Notes under the pieces: model-generated
What the model was told of the DNA's origin: nothing
Seen by the model: only the letters and a program-made list of their open reading frames with translations
The model's database searches: none
Source of the DNA: Lactonifactor sp050944855
GTDB taxonomy: Bacteria; Bacillota; Clostridia; Lachnospirales; Lachnospiraceae
Length of the DNA stretch: 64,000 bases
Assembly: GCA_050944855.1 (NCBI GenBank)
Contig: JBMNRU010000002.1
Location: 1-64,000 of the forward strand
Reading direction: 5' to 3'
Translations under genes and position numbers: made by a program
Shown: positions 42,398 to 51,644 of the stretch, piece by piece
Layout: each line of letters begins with the position of its first letter
How positions within the stretch are numbered: the stretch's first letter is position 1

Positions 42398-43108
42398 CTA
42401 TTCTCCAAGGTACGCTTTCTTAATTGCATCATTATCCATCAATTCTTTAGCGTCTCCGTCCAGCACAATATTGCCGGTCTCTAATACATATGCTCTGTCA
42501 GCAATAGAAAGTGCTTTTTTTGCATTCTGTTCTACTAACAGAACGGTAGTGCCACTGGCACTTACTTCCTGAATGATCCGAAAAATCTCATTTACGAAAA
42601 TAGGAGACAGACCCATGGAGGGCTCATCCATTAAAATAATTTTCGGATGGGACATCAAAGCACGTCCCATGGCAAGCATCTGCTGCTCGCCGCCGCTTAA
42701 GGTACCGGCCAGCTGGTTCTGACGCTCTTTCAGACGCGGAAAATGAGAATACACCTTTTCCAGTGTTTCTTCAATCTCATTTTTATCTTTTCTGGTATAA
42801 GCTCCCATCTTCAGGTTTTCGTATACGGAAAGCTGTGCAAAAACACGTCTTCCTTCCGGAACATGAGCCATGCCCATGCTGACAATCTTATGTGCAGGTG
42901 TCTTCGTAATATCCTTGCCTTCAAACTCAATCTTACCGCTTTTAGCCTGAAGAAGACCGGTTATGGTATGCAGGATCGTCGTTTTTCCGGCACCGTTTGC
43001 ACCAATCAGGGCAATAACTTCGCCTTCGTTAACTTCAAAAGAAACTCCTTTGATCGCCTGGATCATGCCGTAAGACACTTTCAGATCTGAAACTTTTAAC
43101 ATTGACAT
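42398..43108 (-). CDS. livF: Branched-chain amino acid ABC transporter ATP-binding protein LivF
   Basis: 236 residues. Walker A is IGANGAGKTTIL, signature LSGGEQQMLAMGRAL, Walker B IILMDEPSMGLSP and the switch His region here is LVEQNAKKAL, where the usual His is Gln-like as in LivF of other bacteria. It is a cytoplasmic ATPase paired with LivG. It follows livG with twelve bases and GGGGGATT in front. Length is normal. Confidence 0.94.
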   Translation of the reverse strand: MSMLKVSDLKVSYGMIQAIKGVSFEVNEGEVIALIGANGAGKTTILHTITGLLQAKSGKIEFEGKDITKTPAHKIVSMGMAHVPEGRRVFAQLSVYENLKMGAYTRKDKNEIEETLEKVYSHFPRLKERQNQLAGTLSGGEQQMLAMGRALMSHPKIILMDEPSMGLSPIFVNEIFRIIQEVSASGTTVLLVEQNAKKALSIADRAYVLETGNIVLDGDAKELMDNDAIKKAYLGE

Positions 43109-43120
43109 CCAAATCCCCCC

Positions 43121-43879
43121 TTATTCCCCTAGATACGCGGTAATAACCTGCGGATCGTTCAGTACGGTACTGGTTTCACCCTGCGCAAGAACCTGACCGA
43201 AATTTACGACTGTCAGTTTCTCGCAAATACCGGATACTAATTTCATATCATGCTCAATTAACAAAATCGTCATATGAAATTCTTCTCTTACAAACTGAAT
43301 GGTATCCATAAGCTCTTTTGTTTCATTCGGATTCATACCGGCTGCCGGCTCATCCAGCAAAAGCAGTTTCGGTTCTGTGGCAAGAGCTCTGGCAATCTCC
43401 AGTTTTCTCTGTTTACCATAAGGAAGGTTGGAAGCCAGATAATTACATTCCCGATCCAGATCAAATACTTTTAAAATCTCCATTGCCTTTTCATTCATCT
43501 GTTTTTCCACTTTATGATATTTCGGCAAACGCAGAATACCCTCCAGTGTATTGTAATGATGGTTATTATGGAGACCTACTTTTACGTTATCTAACACAGA
43601 TAAGTCCTTAAACAGACGGATATTCTGGAATGTTCTTGCAATACCGGCACGGTTGATATCAATGGTTTTCTTACCTGTGATATCCTGCCCGTCTAATATG
43701 ATCATACCGGAATCCGGACGATAAACACCCGTCAGCAGATTAAAGATAGTTGTTTTGCCGGCACCGTTAGGGCCGATCAAACCATACATCTCTCCCGCTT
43801 CAATGGTTACATTAAAATTATCTACTGCACGCAGACCGCCGAAAGATATTCCTAAGTTTTTTACTTCTAATAATGCCAT
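43121..43879 (-). CDS. livG: Branched-chain amino acid ABC transporter ATP-binding protein LivG
   Basis: 252 residues. Walker A is IGPNGAGKTTIFN, the Q-loop region FQNIRLFKDLSV, a variant signature LPYGKQRKLEIARAL, Walker B LLLLDEPAAGMNP, and switch His in LLIEHDMKLV. The signature variant SYGxQRRLEIA is normal for LivG. It begins directly after the livM stop and has GGAGGAAAACTAAG upstream. Confidence 0.94.
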   Translation of the reverse strand: MALLEVKNLGISFGGLRAVDNFNVTIEAGEMYGLIGPNGAGKTTIFNLLTGVYRPDSGMIILDGQDITGKKTIDINRAGIARTFQNIRLFKDLSVLDNVKVGLHNNHHYNTLEGILRLPKYHKVEKQMNEKAMEILKVFDLDRECNYLASNLPYGKQRKLEIARALATEPKLLLLDEPAAGMNPNETKELMDTIQFVREEFHMTILLIEHDMKLVSGICEKLTVVNFGQVLAQGETSTVLNDPQVITAYLGE

Positions 43880-43880
43880 C

Positions 43881-44957
43881 TTAGTTTTCCTCCTTCGCCG
43901 TACGTTTTCTGCCCAGCAGATTTTTAACTGAAAATCTGCTCAATATTTCTTTTGCTTTAGGGCTCCAGTTAGCAAGCATCATAACGATCAGTACGATCGC
44001 ATAGATCAGCATACGATAATCATTCAATCCACGAAGCAGCTCCGGAAGCAGCGTCAGCACAACTGCTGCGATAATGGAACCGCGGATATTTCCCAGACCG
44101 CCCAATACTACAAATACCAGAATGGTAATCGACATATTGTAGCCAAAGTTCTTAGGAAGTGCTGTCAATGTGGACAAATTATGAGCATACAGCACACCTG
44201 CCATACCCGCCAGACTGGCCGAAACAGAAAATGCCATTAATTTATATTTGGTAATGTTGATTCCCACAGATTCTGCCGCAATACGGTTATCACGAATGGC
44301 CATAATAGCACGGCCGTCTCTGGAATGAATCAGATTCAATGTAATCACCAATGTAATCAGAATTAAGATCACGCCAATGGTAAACGTAGCATCTTTCGGT
44401 GTACCGGTAATTCCCTGCGGTCCTTTGATGATGACGTCACCACCCTCAGCCAGATTCAGAGACAGCGTATCCTTCATAGAAAAATGGAATCCATTCTCAT
44501 CCCGTCCGATATACAATACATTCACTATATTTTTAATGATCTCACCAAAGGCCAGCGTAACAATAGCCAGATAGTCACCGCGCAGACGCAAAACCGGAAT
44601 ACCGATCAGAAAACCGGCAACTGCCGCTGCTGCAGCACCCAGAAGCAGCGCAATAATAAAACGCAGCAGATCCGGCATGGCACCTTCCATACATCTGGAG
44701 AAAAATGCGCCGACAAATGCACCTACACACATAAATCCAGCATGGCCCAGACTCAGTTCACCTAAGATACCAACTGTCAGGTTCAGTGACACTGCAAGAA
44801 TTACATAAACACATAACGGAACCAAAAGCCCTTCCAGCAAACTGGAAAGATTGCCGGTCATGATCAAAGCCTGCATCACAAGATAGGCAACAATCACGAT
44901 TCCATATGTAATCATATTATTTATTGTTATTTTACTTATCTTCTTCATCCTTATCAC
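43881..44957 (-). CDS. livM: Branched-chain amino acid ABC transporter permease LivM
   Basis: 358 residues. About nine membrane helices. The conserved permease loop is around GYNMSITILVFVVLGGLGN, and SLGHAGFMCVGAFVGAFF is typical for LivM N-termini. The C-terminus ends in a basic cytoplasmic tail. It forms the membrane channel with LivH; their genes abut (livH stop and livM start are adjacent). Confidence 0.93.
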   Translation of the reverse strand: MIRMKKISKITINNMITYGIVIVAYLVMQALIMTGNLSSLLEGLLVPLCVYVILAVSLNLTVGILGELSLGHAGFMCVGAFVGAFFSRCMEGAMPDLLRFIIALLLGAAAAAVAGFLIGIPVLRLRGDYLAIVTLAFGEIIKNIVNVLYIGRDENGFHFSMKDTLSLNLAEGGDVIIKGPQGITGTPKDATFTIGVILILITLVITLNLIHSRDGRAIMAIRDNRIAAESVGINITKYKLMAFSVSASLAGMAGVLYAHNLSTLTALPKNFGYNMSITILVFVVLGGLGNIRGSIIAAVVLTLLPELLRGLNDYRMLIYAIVLIVMMLANWSPKAKEILSRFSVKNLLGRKRTAKEEN

Positions 44958-45839
44958 CTATACCTTCTCATTAATCTTCTTGCCTAAAATACCGGTAGGC
45001 TTCACGAGTAATACGATAATCAGTACACTGAACACAATGGCATCAGCTAACTGTGAAGAAATATAAGCTTTACCCAGAATCTCAATGATTCCAAGTAAAA
45101 TACCGCCCAGCATAGCACCCGGAATCGATCCGATACCGCCAAATACCGCCGCCACGAAAGCTTTGATACCCGGCATAGAACCTGTATACGGATCCAGGAT
45201 CGGATATGCAGAACACAACAGTGCGCCTGCAATGGCTGCCAGAGCCGAACCAATGGCAAAGGTCAGCGCAATGGTTCCATTTACATTAATACCCATCAAC
45301 TGTGCTGCACCGGTATCTTCAGATACAGCCAGCATAGCCTGTCCTGCCTTTGTCTTTTTGATAAACGCAGTCAACAAAATCATAATCACAACTCCGGTAA
45401 TGATCGTAACCACAGTCTCACCGGTAATATTCAGCTGTCCATCTGCCAGTGAAATGGTCTTAATGGACACAACAGATGAAAAAGATTTCGGATTAGCGCC
45501 AAACACCAGCAGTGCAACATTCTGCAGCAGATAGCTGACACCAATAGCTGTGATCAAAACCGCCAGAGACGGAGCCCCACGCAGGGGTTTATAAGCAATG
45601 CGCTCAATAGCCACACCCAGAACCGTACAGACTACCATAGCCAGCAGTACCGCAATCAGGGGGGATATACCCATAGAACTCATCGCTATAAATATAATGT
45701 ATCCTCCGATCATGATAACATCACCATGAGCAAAGTTCAGCATCTTGGCAATACCATAAACCATAGTATATCCAAGAGCAATAATTGCATAAACACTTCC
45801 CAAACTTATGCCGTTAATCAAATAGGATATAAAACTCAT
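44958..45839 (-). CDS. livH: Branched-chain amino acid ABC transporter permease LivH
   Basis: About 293 residues. Eight membrane helices. The hallmark MLNFAHGDVIMIGGYI is near residue 35 and AFVAAVFGGIGSIPGAMLGG is the cytoplasmic coupling loop. ATG 45839 (MSFISYLING) is chosen because AAGAGGTGC is eight bases ahead. It is separated from the binding-protein gene by 174 bases containing a strong hairpin, which may set the lower level of the permease genes relative to the binding protein. Confidence 0.93.
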   Translation of the reverse strand: MSFISYLINGISLGSVYAIIALGYTMVYGIAKMLNFAHGDVIMIGGYIIFIAMSSMGISPLIAVLLAMVVCTVLGVAIERIAYKPLRGAPSLAVLITAIGVSYLLQNVALLVFGANPKSFSSVVSIKTISLADGQLNITGETVVTIITGVVIMILLTAFIKKTKAGQAMLAVSEDTGAAQLMGINVNGTIALTFAIGSALAAIAGALLCSAYPILDPYTGSMPGIKAFVAAVFGGIGSIPGAMLGGILLGIIEILGKAYISSQLADAIVFSVLIIVLLVKPTGILGKKINEKV

Positions 45840-45964
45840 ATTGCACCTCTTTCGTCTTGAAATGGGAATCATTCGGTATTATCACTGAAAACAAGAGTAA
45901 GGAATTCACTTACATCTGCAGAAACTGCCGCTGACAGCTTCCTTCGAATACCTGGCAATGAAAG

Positions 45965-45988
45965 GAGGGCTACCTGCTGGCAGCCCTC
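45965..45988 (-). terminator. Hairpin between livK and livH, probable partial terminator
   Basis: GAGGGCT (45965-45971) pairs with AGCCCTC (45982-45988), ten-base loop, followed on the minus strand by CCTTTC with a weak T-run. Leaky termination here would favour binding protein over permease expression. Confidence 0.55.
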
Positions 45989-46012
45989 AGCAAAGCTAAC
46001 CTAAGCCAGCTC

Positions 46013-47227
46013 TTACATTGCTTTGTAAGCACCGTTTTCAATAACAACGGCTTTTGGTTCTTTATTTGGTTCACCATCTTCAGACCATACAATACCATCT
46101 TCGCCGCCTGTTAAGCCCATAACAGTGATATTTAACATACCGGCTTTTGCTGCTTCTGCAATTTCTTCCACGCTCATATCCGGTTTAATATCCTGATCTT
46201 CAAATGCGGCTTTGATTGCATACATACCATCCCATGCATCAGCACCAAACTGATTCGGGATCTCACCGTAAGCTTCTTTATATGCAGATACATATGCCTG
46301 TGTTGCCTCATCTTCTGCATCAGCTGCGAATGGAGTTAATAACATAACGCCTTCTGCAAGAGCAGTATCAAAACCATCTAATGTTAAAATACCGTCCATA
46401 CCATCACAACCGAAGAATGTAGCATCATAGCCCATACTGTCTGCCTGGCTTAAGATCAGAGATGCTGCCTGATAGTAAATTGGCAGGAAGATCAGTTCTG
46501 CACCAGCAGTCTTTGCTGCCTGAAGCTGTGTGGAGAAGTCTTTGTTGTCTGCTCCCTGGAATGCTTCTGCTGCTACGATTTCAAATGGCTGATTTGCTGC
46601 TTCTGCTGCAAATGTTTCGTAAATACCTGTAGAATAAGTTTCTGCACTGTCGTAGATAACTGCAACTTTTGTAGCAAGACCATTCTCTCCGATATATTTA
46701 GCAGATGCCATACCCTGGTTCGGGTCAGAGAAACATACACGGAAGTGTGCATCAGATGCTGTAACACAGTCTGCAGAAGATCCTGATGGTGTCAACAGGA
46801 ACATATTATCACTTGCTGCTTCTGCTGCAACTGCAATACATGGAGTAGAAGTTACAGTTCCTAACAGAGCCTGCATACCCCAGTCTTTTAATGTATTGTA
46901 AGCATTCTTAGATTTTTCAGAATCACTTTCGTCATCCTGGAAGTTAACTTCAACCTGGTATCCATTGATACCGCCGTCAGCATTAATCGCTTCTGCTGCC
47001 AGTTCCATACTGTTTTTTACACACTGGCCATAAATAGCTGCGCCGCCTGTTGTAGGTCCGATACCACCAATCTTAAATACCAGTCCATCAGAAGCTGCGC
47101 CTTCTTCACCTGCATCTTCAGAAGCTGCGCTTCCTTCATCTGTTCCTTCGTCGCTGCCGCCGCATCCAACAAGGGAACCGATTGCAAGTACACCTGCTAA
47201 TAACAGGCTTAATACACGTTTTTTCAT
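46013..47227 (-). CDS. livK: Branched-chain amino acid ABC transporter substrate-binding lipoprotein
   Basis: About 404 residues. A signal peptide with lipobox LVGCGGS ends near residue 20; the mature protein is a two-lobe Leu/Ile/Val-binding protein (Peripla_BP_6), with FKIGGIGPTTGGAAIYG at the start and a hinge near ALLGTVTSTPCIAVAAEA. An acidic linker follows the lipid Cys. ATG 47227 (MKKRVLS) has AAGGAGGAAAAGG before it. It captures leucine, isoleucine, valine or a related ligand outside the cell and passes it to LivHM. Confidence 0.93.
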   Translation of the reverse strand: MKKRVLSLLLAGVLAIGSLVGCGGSDEGTDEGSAASEDAGEEGAASDGLVFKIGGIGPTTGGAAIYGQCVKNSMELAAEAINADGGINGYQVEVNFQDDESDSEKSKNAYNTLKDWGMQALLGTVTSTPCIAVAAEAASDNMFLLTPSGSSADCVTASDAHFRVCFSDPNQGMASAKYIGENGLATKVAVIYDSAETYSTGIYETFAAEAANQPFEIVAAEAFQGADNKDFSTQLQAAKTAGAELIFLPIYYQAASLILSQADSMGYDATFFGCDGMDGILTLDGFDTALAEGVMLLTPFAADAEDEATQAYVSAYKEAYGEIPNQFGADAWDGMYAIKAAFEDQDIKPDMSVEEIAEAAKAGMLNITVMGLTGGEDGIVWSEDGEPNKEPKAVVIENGAYKAM

Positions 47228-47363
47228 TTTCCTTTTCCTCCTTGCTCTCATTTTCTTACTATTCCGGGGTATTCCGAAATAATATCAAGAGATTCAATTA
47301 TGTTAGCACAATTTATCTTGCCATGTCAAGGTACTGGCCCCATTTTTACATCATTTCCTGTAA

Positions 47364-48701
47364 CTATTTCTCTGTGATTCTTCCTGACGCACCATATCGA
47401 AAAAAAACAACCCGCATGATGTACAGCAGCAGCATGCTGCACCAGCTGACTGCTTCCGCGTAAGCGATCGACATATTTCCCAGATAGGGTTTCATAATAT
47501 AAGACATCACGATTCGTATGAGCACCGCTATAATTCCACAGATACTGGAAAAAAGCACGTCTCCCATACCTTCCAGATACCCTCTGAAGGACATCGCCAA
47601 TCCATATACCAAATAAAATCTGGCAATGGCGAAGAAAAATGCTTTTCCGATACGAGTAGACTCTTCTGTCACTCCAAACATGGCAATCAGATCTGCTCCA
47701 AAGATAATAATCAAAAGGGTAAGCATGATGGATAAAATAACCATAATCGCATTGCCTGTCCACAGGCATTTTTTTGCCCGCTTCGTATCTCCGGCACCTG
47801 TATTTTGTGCAACTGCCGTAGAAATTCCTGTTCCCAGATTAATAATAGGAAGTAAGAGAATACAGTCAATCCGGTAAGCTGTCGTAACCGCAGCTACCGT
47901 CGGCGTTCCAAATCCATTCATAAAATTCTGCAAAATCAAGGAACCCACAGAACTGGCGCAGGACTGAATCGCCACCGGAATTCCCAGCGAACTGCCTTTT
48001 TCCAGAATGGATTTATCTACCAGTTTTTTCCTGAAATGAAAACGAAGAAAGTCATACCGTTTTGTTGTATAACAGACAATAAAAACTGTCATAAACAGCT
48101 GAGAAATCACTGTGGCAGCCGCCGCTCCTTCTGCTCCCCAGCGAAACAGCCAGACAAATAAAACATCCAGGATTACATTTACAATAGAAGAAACCACAAC
48201 AGCCAAAAATGGAGCCCGGCTGTCTCCCACACCGCGCAGCACTGCCGCATACACGTTATACACTGCCAGGATCGGCATTCCTATTATAACAATCCGCAGA
48301 TAGTGATCTGCAATGGTAAAAATATCCGCCGGTGTTTCCAATATGGTAAGCAGCGGTGCAGCAAATATCATGCACAAAACTGACAGAAACAGGGCAATGC
48401 CTCCTGCCACAACAATAAACGTGGATAATACTTTTTCCAGCTGATCCGTCTTTTTATTTCCGAACAGCTGTCCGGCCAGAATAGAAAGCCCGGACGCAAA
48501 TCCCGTGATCGTAAAAATAAACAGATTCAGGATCGTCGTCGTTACTCCCACCGCAGCCAGTGCCAGTTCACCCACGATATTTCCTACAATAAAGGCATCC
48601 ACCCAATTATATAATTGCTGCAGCACACCACTGATGATCAGAGGGATACTGAAACTGATCAGGACACGCACCAGATTGCCCCGGGTCATATCTTTTGCCA
48701 T
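47364..48701 (-). CDS. MATE family efflux transporter
   Basis: About 445 residues with twelve membrane helices. MATE repeats are recognised in IPLIISGVLQQLYNWVDAFI and the second half IPVAIQSCASSVGSLILQNF. ATG 48701 (MAKDMTRG) follows AGGAGCG. It exports drugs or metabolites in exchange for sodium or protons. Substrate not predictable. Confidence 0.93.
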   Translation of the reverse strand: MAKDMTRGNLVRVLISFSIPLIISGVLQQLYNWVDAFIVGNIVGELALAAVGVTTTILNLFIFTITGFASGLSILAGQLFGNKKTDQLEKVLSTFIVVAGGIALFLSVLCMIFAAPLLTILETPADIFTIADHYLRIVIIGMPILAVYNVYAAVLRGVGDSRAPFLAVVVSSIVNVILDVLFVWLFRWGAEGAAAATVISQLFMTVFIVCYTTKRYDFLRFHFRKKLVDKSILEKGSSLGIPVAIQSCASSVGSLILQNFMNGFGTPTVAAVTTAYRIDCILLLPIINLGTGISTAVAQNTGAGDTKRAKKCLWTGNAIMVILSIMLTLLIIIFGADLIAMFGVTEESTRIGKAFFFAIARFYLVYGLAMSFRGYLEGMGDVLFSSICGIIAVLIRIVMSYIMKPYLGNMSIAYAEAVSWCSMLLLYIMRVVFFRYGASGRITEK

Positions 48702-48793
48702 AAAAACGCTCCTAACTATACTGATATTTCCTATCTTATCATTTATGGCAGGGAAATACAAACTCTATTTTAAAGGAAACAAACGGACAAAAA

Positions 48794-48823
48794 GGAGCCT
48801 TCGGATAAACCTCCGAACGCTCC
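48794..48823 (-). terminator. Terminator after the GGGtGRT gene
   Basis: GGAGCCTTCGGA (48794-48805) and TCCGAACGCTCC (48812-48823), one mismatch, six-base loop, T-run on the minus strand. Confidence 0.8.
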
Positions 48824-48851
48824 CATTCATTGATCTTAAAGAATATTATAA

Positions 48852-49862
48852 TTAGAATTTTCCAGCTTTGGCTGCTTCCTCAATGGAAACTGCAACAGCT
48901 ACTGTCATGCCGACCATCGGGTTGTTGCCGGCACCGATCAGACCCATCATCTCTACATGGGCTGGAACAGAAGAAGAACCGGCAAACTGTGCATCAGAGT
49001 GCATACGTCCTAAGGTATCTGTCATACCGTAAGAAGCCGGGCCTGCTGCCATATTGTCCGGATGCAGAGTACGTCCGGTACCGCCGCCGGAAGCAACAGA
49101 AAAGTACTTCTTGCCTGCATCAATACATTCTTTTTTGTAAGTACCGGCTACCGGATGCTGGAATCTGGTTGGATTTGTAGAGTTACCGGTAATGGATACA
49201 TCTACGCCTTCTTTCCACATGATAGCAACACCTTCACGCACATCATTGGCACCATAGCAGTTTACCTTTGCACGAGGGCCGTTAGAGTATGCCTTGCGGA
49301 ATACTTCCTTTAACTCTCCTGTATAATAATCATACTCTGTTTCAACATATGTAAATCCATTGATACGTGCAATAATCTGTGCTGCATCTTTTCCCAGACC
49401 ATTTAAGATAACACGCAGTGGTTTCTTACGAACCTTATTTGCTTTTTCAGCGATACCAATGGCACCTTCTGCTGCTGCGAAGGATTCATGTCCTGCCAGG
49501 AAACAGAAACAATCGGTCTCCTCTTCCAGTAACATTTTACCTAAATTACCATGTCCCAGACCTACTTTACGCTGGTCTGCTACAGAACCCGGGATACAGA
49601 AAGCCTGCAGACCTTCACCGATTGCCGCAGCTGCATCTGCTGCTCTTGTACATCCTTTTTTAATAGCGATAGCCGCACCTGTGATATATGCCCAGCAGGC
49701 ATTCTCAAAACAGATTGGCTGAATACTCTTTACCTGGTCATAAACGTTCAGACCGGCATCTTTTGTAATCTTTTCTGCTTCTTCTAAAGAAGCAATGCCA
49801 TAGCTGTTTAAAACCTGATTGATCTTGTCAATTCTTCTCTCATATGATTCAAATAAAGCCAT
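48852..49862 (-). CDS. GGGtGRT protein
   Basis: 336 residues. The family is named for the motif seen here as ASGGGTGRTLHPDN. Other conserved blocks are GLGHGNLGKMLLEEETDCFC and the C-terminal MMGLIGAGNNPMVGMTVAVAV. No catalytic function is established. It is encoded right after a NifU-like scaffold gene in Clostridia and may act with it in iron-sulfur or selenium/sulfur chemistry; that is inference from the pairing. GGAGGAC precedes the ATG. Confidence 0.92.
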   Translation of the reverse strand: MALFESYERRIDKINQVLNSYGIASLEEAEKITKDAGLNVYDQVKSIQPICFENACWAYITGAAIAIKKGCTRAADAAAAIGEGLQAFCIPGSVADQRKVGLGHGNLGKMLLEEETDCFCFLAGHESFAAAEGAIGIAEKANKVRKKPLRVILNGLGKDAAQIIARINGFTYVETEYDYYTGELKEVFRKAYSNGPRAKVNCYGANDVREGVAIMWKEGVDVSITGNSTNPTRFQHPVAGTYKKECIDAGKKYFSVASGGGTGRTLHPDNMAAGPASYGMTDTLGRMHSDAQFAGSSSVPAHVEMMGLIGAGNNPMVGMTVAVAVSIEEAAKAGKF

Positions 49863-49901
49863 TCTAATGTCCTCCTAATAAATTCGTTCTGATTACCCGG
49901 A

Positions 49902-50594
49902 TTACTCCTGTCGTGGATCAATGATCTTAATGGCATCTGCCACACGGCCATACTGACCCTGTGCTTTTTCCCATGCTGTGTTCGGCTCATCACCTTTCTT
50001 AATGAAATCCGTGAATTTGCCCAGGTTAACGAATTTATAGCCGATAATCTGATCTTCTTCGTCAAGAGCAATACCTGTTACATAGCCTTCTGCCATTTCC
50101 AGATAACGAGGACCTTTTTTCAGTGTACCGTACATAGTACCTACCTGAGAACGAAGGCCTTTTCCTAAGTCTTCCAGACCTGCACCGATAGGAAGTCCGT
50201 CCTCTGAGAAAGCACTCTGTGTTCTTCCGTATACGATCTGTAAGAACAGTTCTCTCATTGCTGTGTTGATCGCGTCACAAACTAAGTCTGTATTTAAAGC
50301 TTCCAGAAGAGTTCTTCCCGGAAGGATTTCAGAAGCCATAGCTGCTGAATGTGTCATACCGGAACATCCTAACGTCTCAACTAACGCTTCCTGGATAATT
50401 CCATCTTTTACATTTAAGGTCAACTTGCAGGCGCCCTGCTGAGGAGCACACCAGCCCACGCCGTGTGTTAAACCGGAGATATCTTTAATTCCTTTTGCTT
50501 TTACCCATTTTGCTTCTTCTGGAATTGGAGCTGCACCATGAGCTACGCCCTGTGCTACCGGGCACATTTCTTCTACTTCATGTGAATAAATCAT
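49902..50594 (-). CDS. NifU-like iron-sulfur cluster assembly scaffold protein
   Basis: About 230 residues. The scaffold fold carries cysteines in HGVGWCAPQQGACKLTLNV and ETLGCSGMTHSAA, suitable for a cluster, plus a C-terminal part (from about residue 140) not found in short IscU. ATG 50594 (MIYSHEVEEM) has AAAGGAG eight bases before it; a longer frame to 50657 is unlikely. It is followed by the GGGtGRT gene with 39 bases between, and both share one terminator. Confidence 0.9.
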   Translation of the reverse strand: MIYSHEVEEMCPVAQGVAHGAAPIPEEAKWVKAKGIKDISGLTHGVGWCAPQQGACKLTLNVKDGIIQEALVETLGCSGMTHSAAMASEILPGRTLLEALNTDLVCDAINTAMRELFLQIVYGRTQSAFSEDGLPIGAGLEDLGKGLRSQVGTMYGTLKKGPRYLEMAEGYVTGIALDEEDQIIGYKFVNLGKFTDFIKKGDEPNTAWEKAQGQYGRVADAIKIIDPRQE

Positions 50595-50691
50595 TTGATT
50601 ACTCCTTTCGCTTGAAAAATAATTTAACCTATGCGGTGTTTCCTTGATACCCCGCATATTCGTGTTTATTTTCGCATAAAACCACTAAAAA

Positions 50692-50725
50692 ATCCAGTGG
50701 AATTTGAAATATTTTTCCACTGGAT
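50692..50725 (-). terminator. Terminator of the GntR-ABC operon
   Basis: ATCCAGTGGAA (50692-50702) pairs perfectly with TTCCACTGGAT (50715-50725); twelve-base loop; TTTTTTAG follows on the minus strand. It lies after the repeat array, so the array is within the operon's transcript. Confidence 0.8.
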
Positions 50726-50739
50726 ACATTTTTAGGATA

Positions 50740-50890
50740 ACTACTCCCCACGCGAGCCGCAGAACGCCTGTTACATAAACTATTCCCCATGCAAGCCACA
50801 GAACGCCTGTTACATAAACTATTCCCCATGCAAGCCACAGAACGCCTGTTACATAAACTATTCCCCATGCAAGCCGCAGAACGCCTGTTA
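50740..50890. repeat. 39-base tandem repeat array, four copies
   Basis: Copies start at 50740, 50779, 50818 and 50857, the last one being cut by an inverted repeat. The unit includes ATTCCCCATGCAAGCC and CAGAACGCCTGTTACATAA. Copies 2 and 3 are identical; copies 1 and 4 differ at a few bases. Because 39 is a multiple of three, minus-strand frames are open through it and give 13-residue repeats, but no ribosome binding site supports translation. There are no spacers, so it is not a CRISPR. It lies in the 3' untranslated region of the ABC transporter operon. Confidence 0.9.
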
Positions 50891-50909
50891 CACAGGCGTT
50901 CTGCGGCTT
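50871..50909. repeat. 18-bp perfect inverted repeat at the end of the repeat array
   Basis: AAGCCGCAGAACGCCTGT (50871-50888), loop TAC, and ACAGGCGTTCTGCGGCTT (50892-50909). One arm is part of the fourth 39-base copy, so the palindrome re-uses the repeat sequence. Confidence 0.9.
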
Positions 50910-50926
50910 ATGGCTAAACGCCATAT

Positions 50927-50987
50927 GTCAGATCAAAGAAACGGATGCTTACATGCAAGCATGCCGCATCTGTTTCTTTGATCTGAC
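50927..50987. repeat. Large hairpin next to the array
   Basis: GTCAGATCAAAGAAAC (50927-50942) pairs with GTTTCTTTGATCTGAC (50972-50987), then GATGC with GCATC after one mismatch, and the loop itself holds CATGC/GCATG. It lies 18 bases past the permease stop. A smaller hairpin ATGGC/GCCAT (50911-50925) lies between it and the array. Confidence 0.85.
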
Positions 50988-51005
50988 GCATGGCTGAATA
51001 GTTGC

Positions 51006-51644
51006 CTAAAATTCTTTTGTTTGATAGATTCTTACTGACGCTCTATAGGAGAAATAATACCCTCCGAAAACAACTGCCGTCAGCACGATAATAACCATAA
51101 AAGGATTCAGGGTATCCAGTTTATGGAACAAGGCTTCTGCCTCATCTCCAAAACTGGCGATGGACGCACATGCCACTCCAAAACCTCCGCCCAAAACCAA
51201 CAGTATAATCCTCGCTTTCTCTGCACCCATCTTATAGATACAGGGAAACATAATAGCTAATAGTAATACAGATACAAAAAAACAGGAATAGCAGGAAATT
51301 ATGACTTCCATCTGTTCCTCGTGGAGCAGAAAAGCAGTCAAACTGCTGATCGTCAGACAGAGCAGGGCTGTTACTGCACATAACAGAAAACACAGCAGAT
51401 ATCTGGCTCTGACCACCGTTTTCCGATCTACAGGAAGGATCAGCGCAAACATATCCCAGTGACTGTATTCATCATAACTAAACAGGGAAATACCCAGGCT
51501 GATCGCTACCACAGCCTGTAAAACAAGCGTATAACCGGACATCTTCATCAGATATCCTGCCACAGCAAACAGCAGCATGAAGATAAGATAAAACCGTATA
51601 TTCTTTTGACTGTTATATAAGTCTTTTAACATTAATCCTTTCAT
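51006..51644 (-). CDS. ABC-2 type membrane permease
   Basis: 212 residues with six membrane helices and the ABC-2 membrane_2 pattern. MLKDLYNSQKNIRFYLIFMLLF starts the first helix. It overlaps the ATPase gene stop by four bases (MKGLML), so translation is coupled. With the ATPase it forms a YtrB/C- or BcrAB-like exporter controlled by the GntR gene. Substrate unknown, perhaps a peptide antibiotic. Confidence 0.88.
   Translation of the reverse strand: MKGLMLKDLYNSQKNIRFYLIFMLLFAVAGYLMKMSGYTLVLQAVVAISLGISLFSYDEYSHWDMFALILPVDRKTVVRARYLLCFLLCAVTALLCLTISSLTAFLLHEEQMEVIISCYSCFFVSVLLLAIMFPCIYKMGAEKARIILLVLGGGFGVACASIASFGDEAEALFHKLDTLNPFMVIIVLTAVVFGGYYFSYRASVRIYQTKEF

Noticed and set aside
50740..50890. 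CRISPR array
   Set aside because: The 39-base copies are directly adjacent with no variable spacers, and there are no cas genes.
50629..50924. Repeat-encoded peptides (13-residue units) in two frames
   Set aside because: Both frames are open only because the unit is 39 bases; no ribosome binding site and no family. Best seen as a DNA or RNA repeat.
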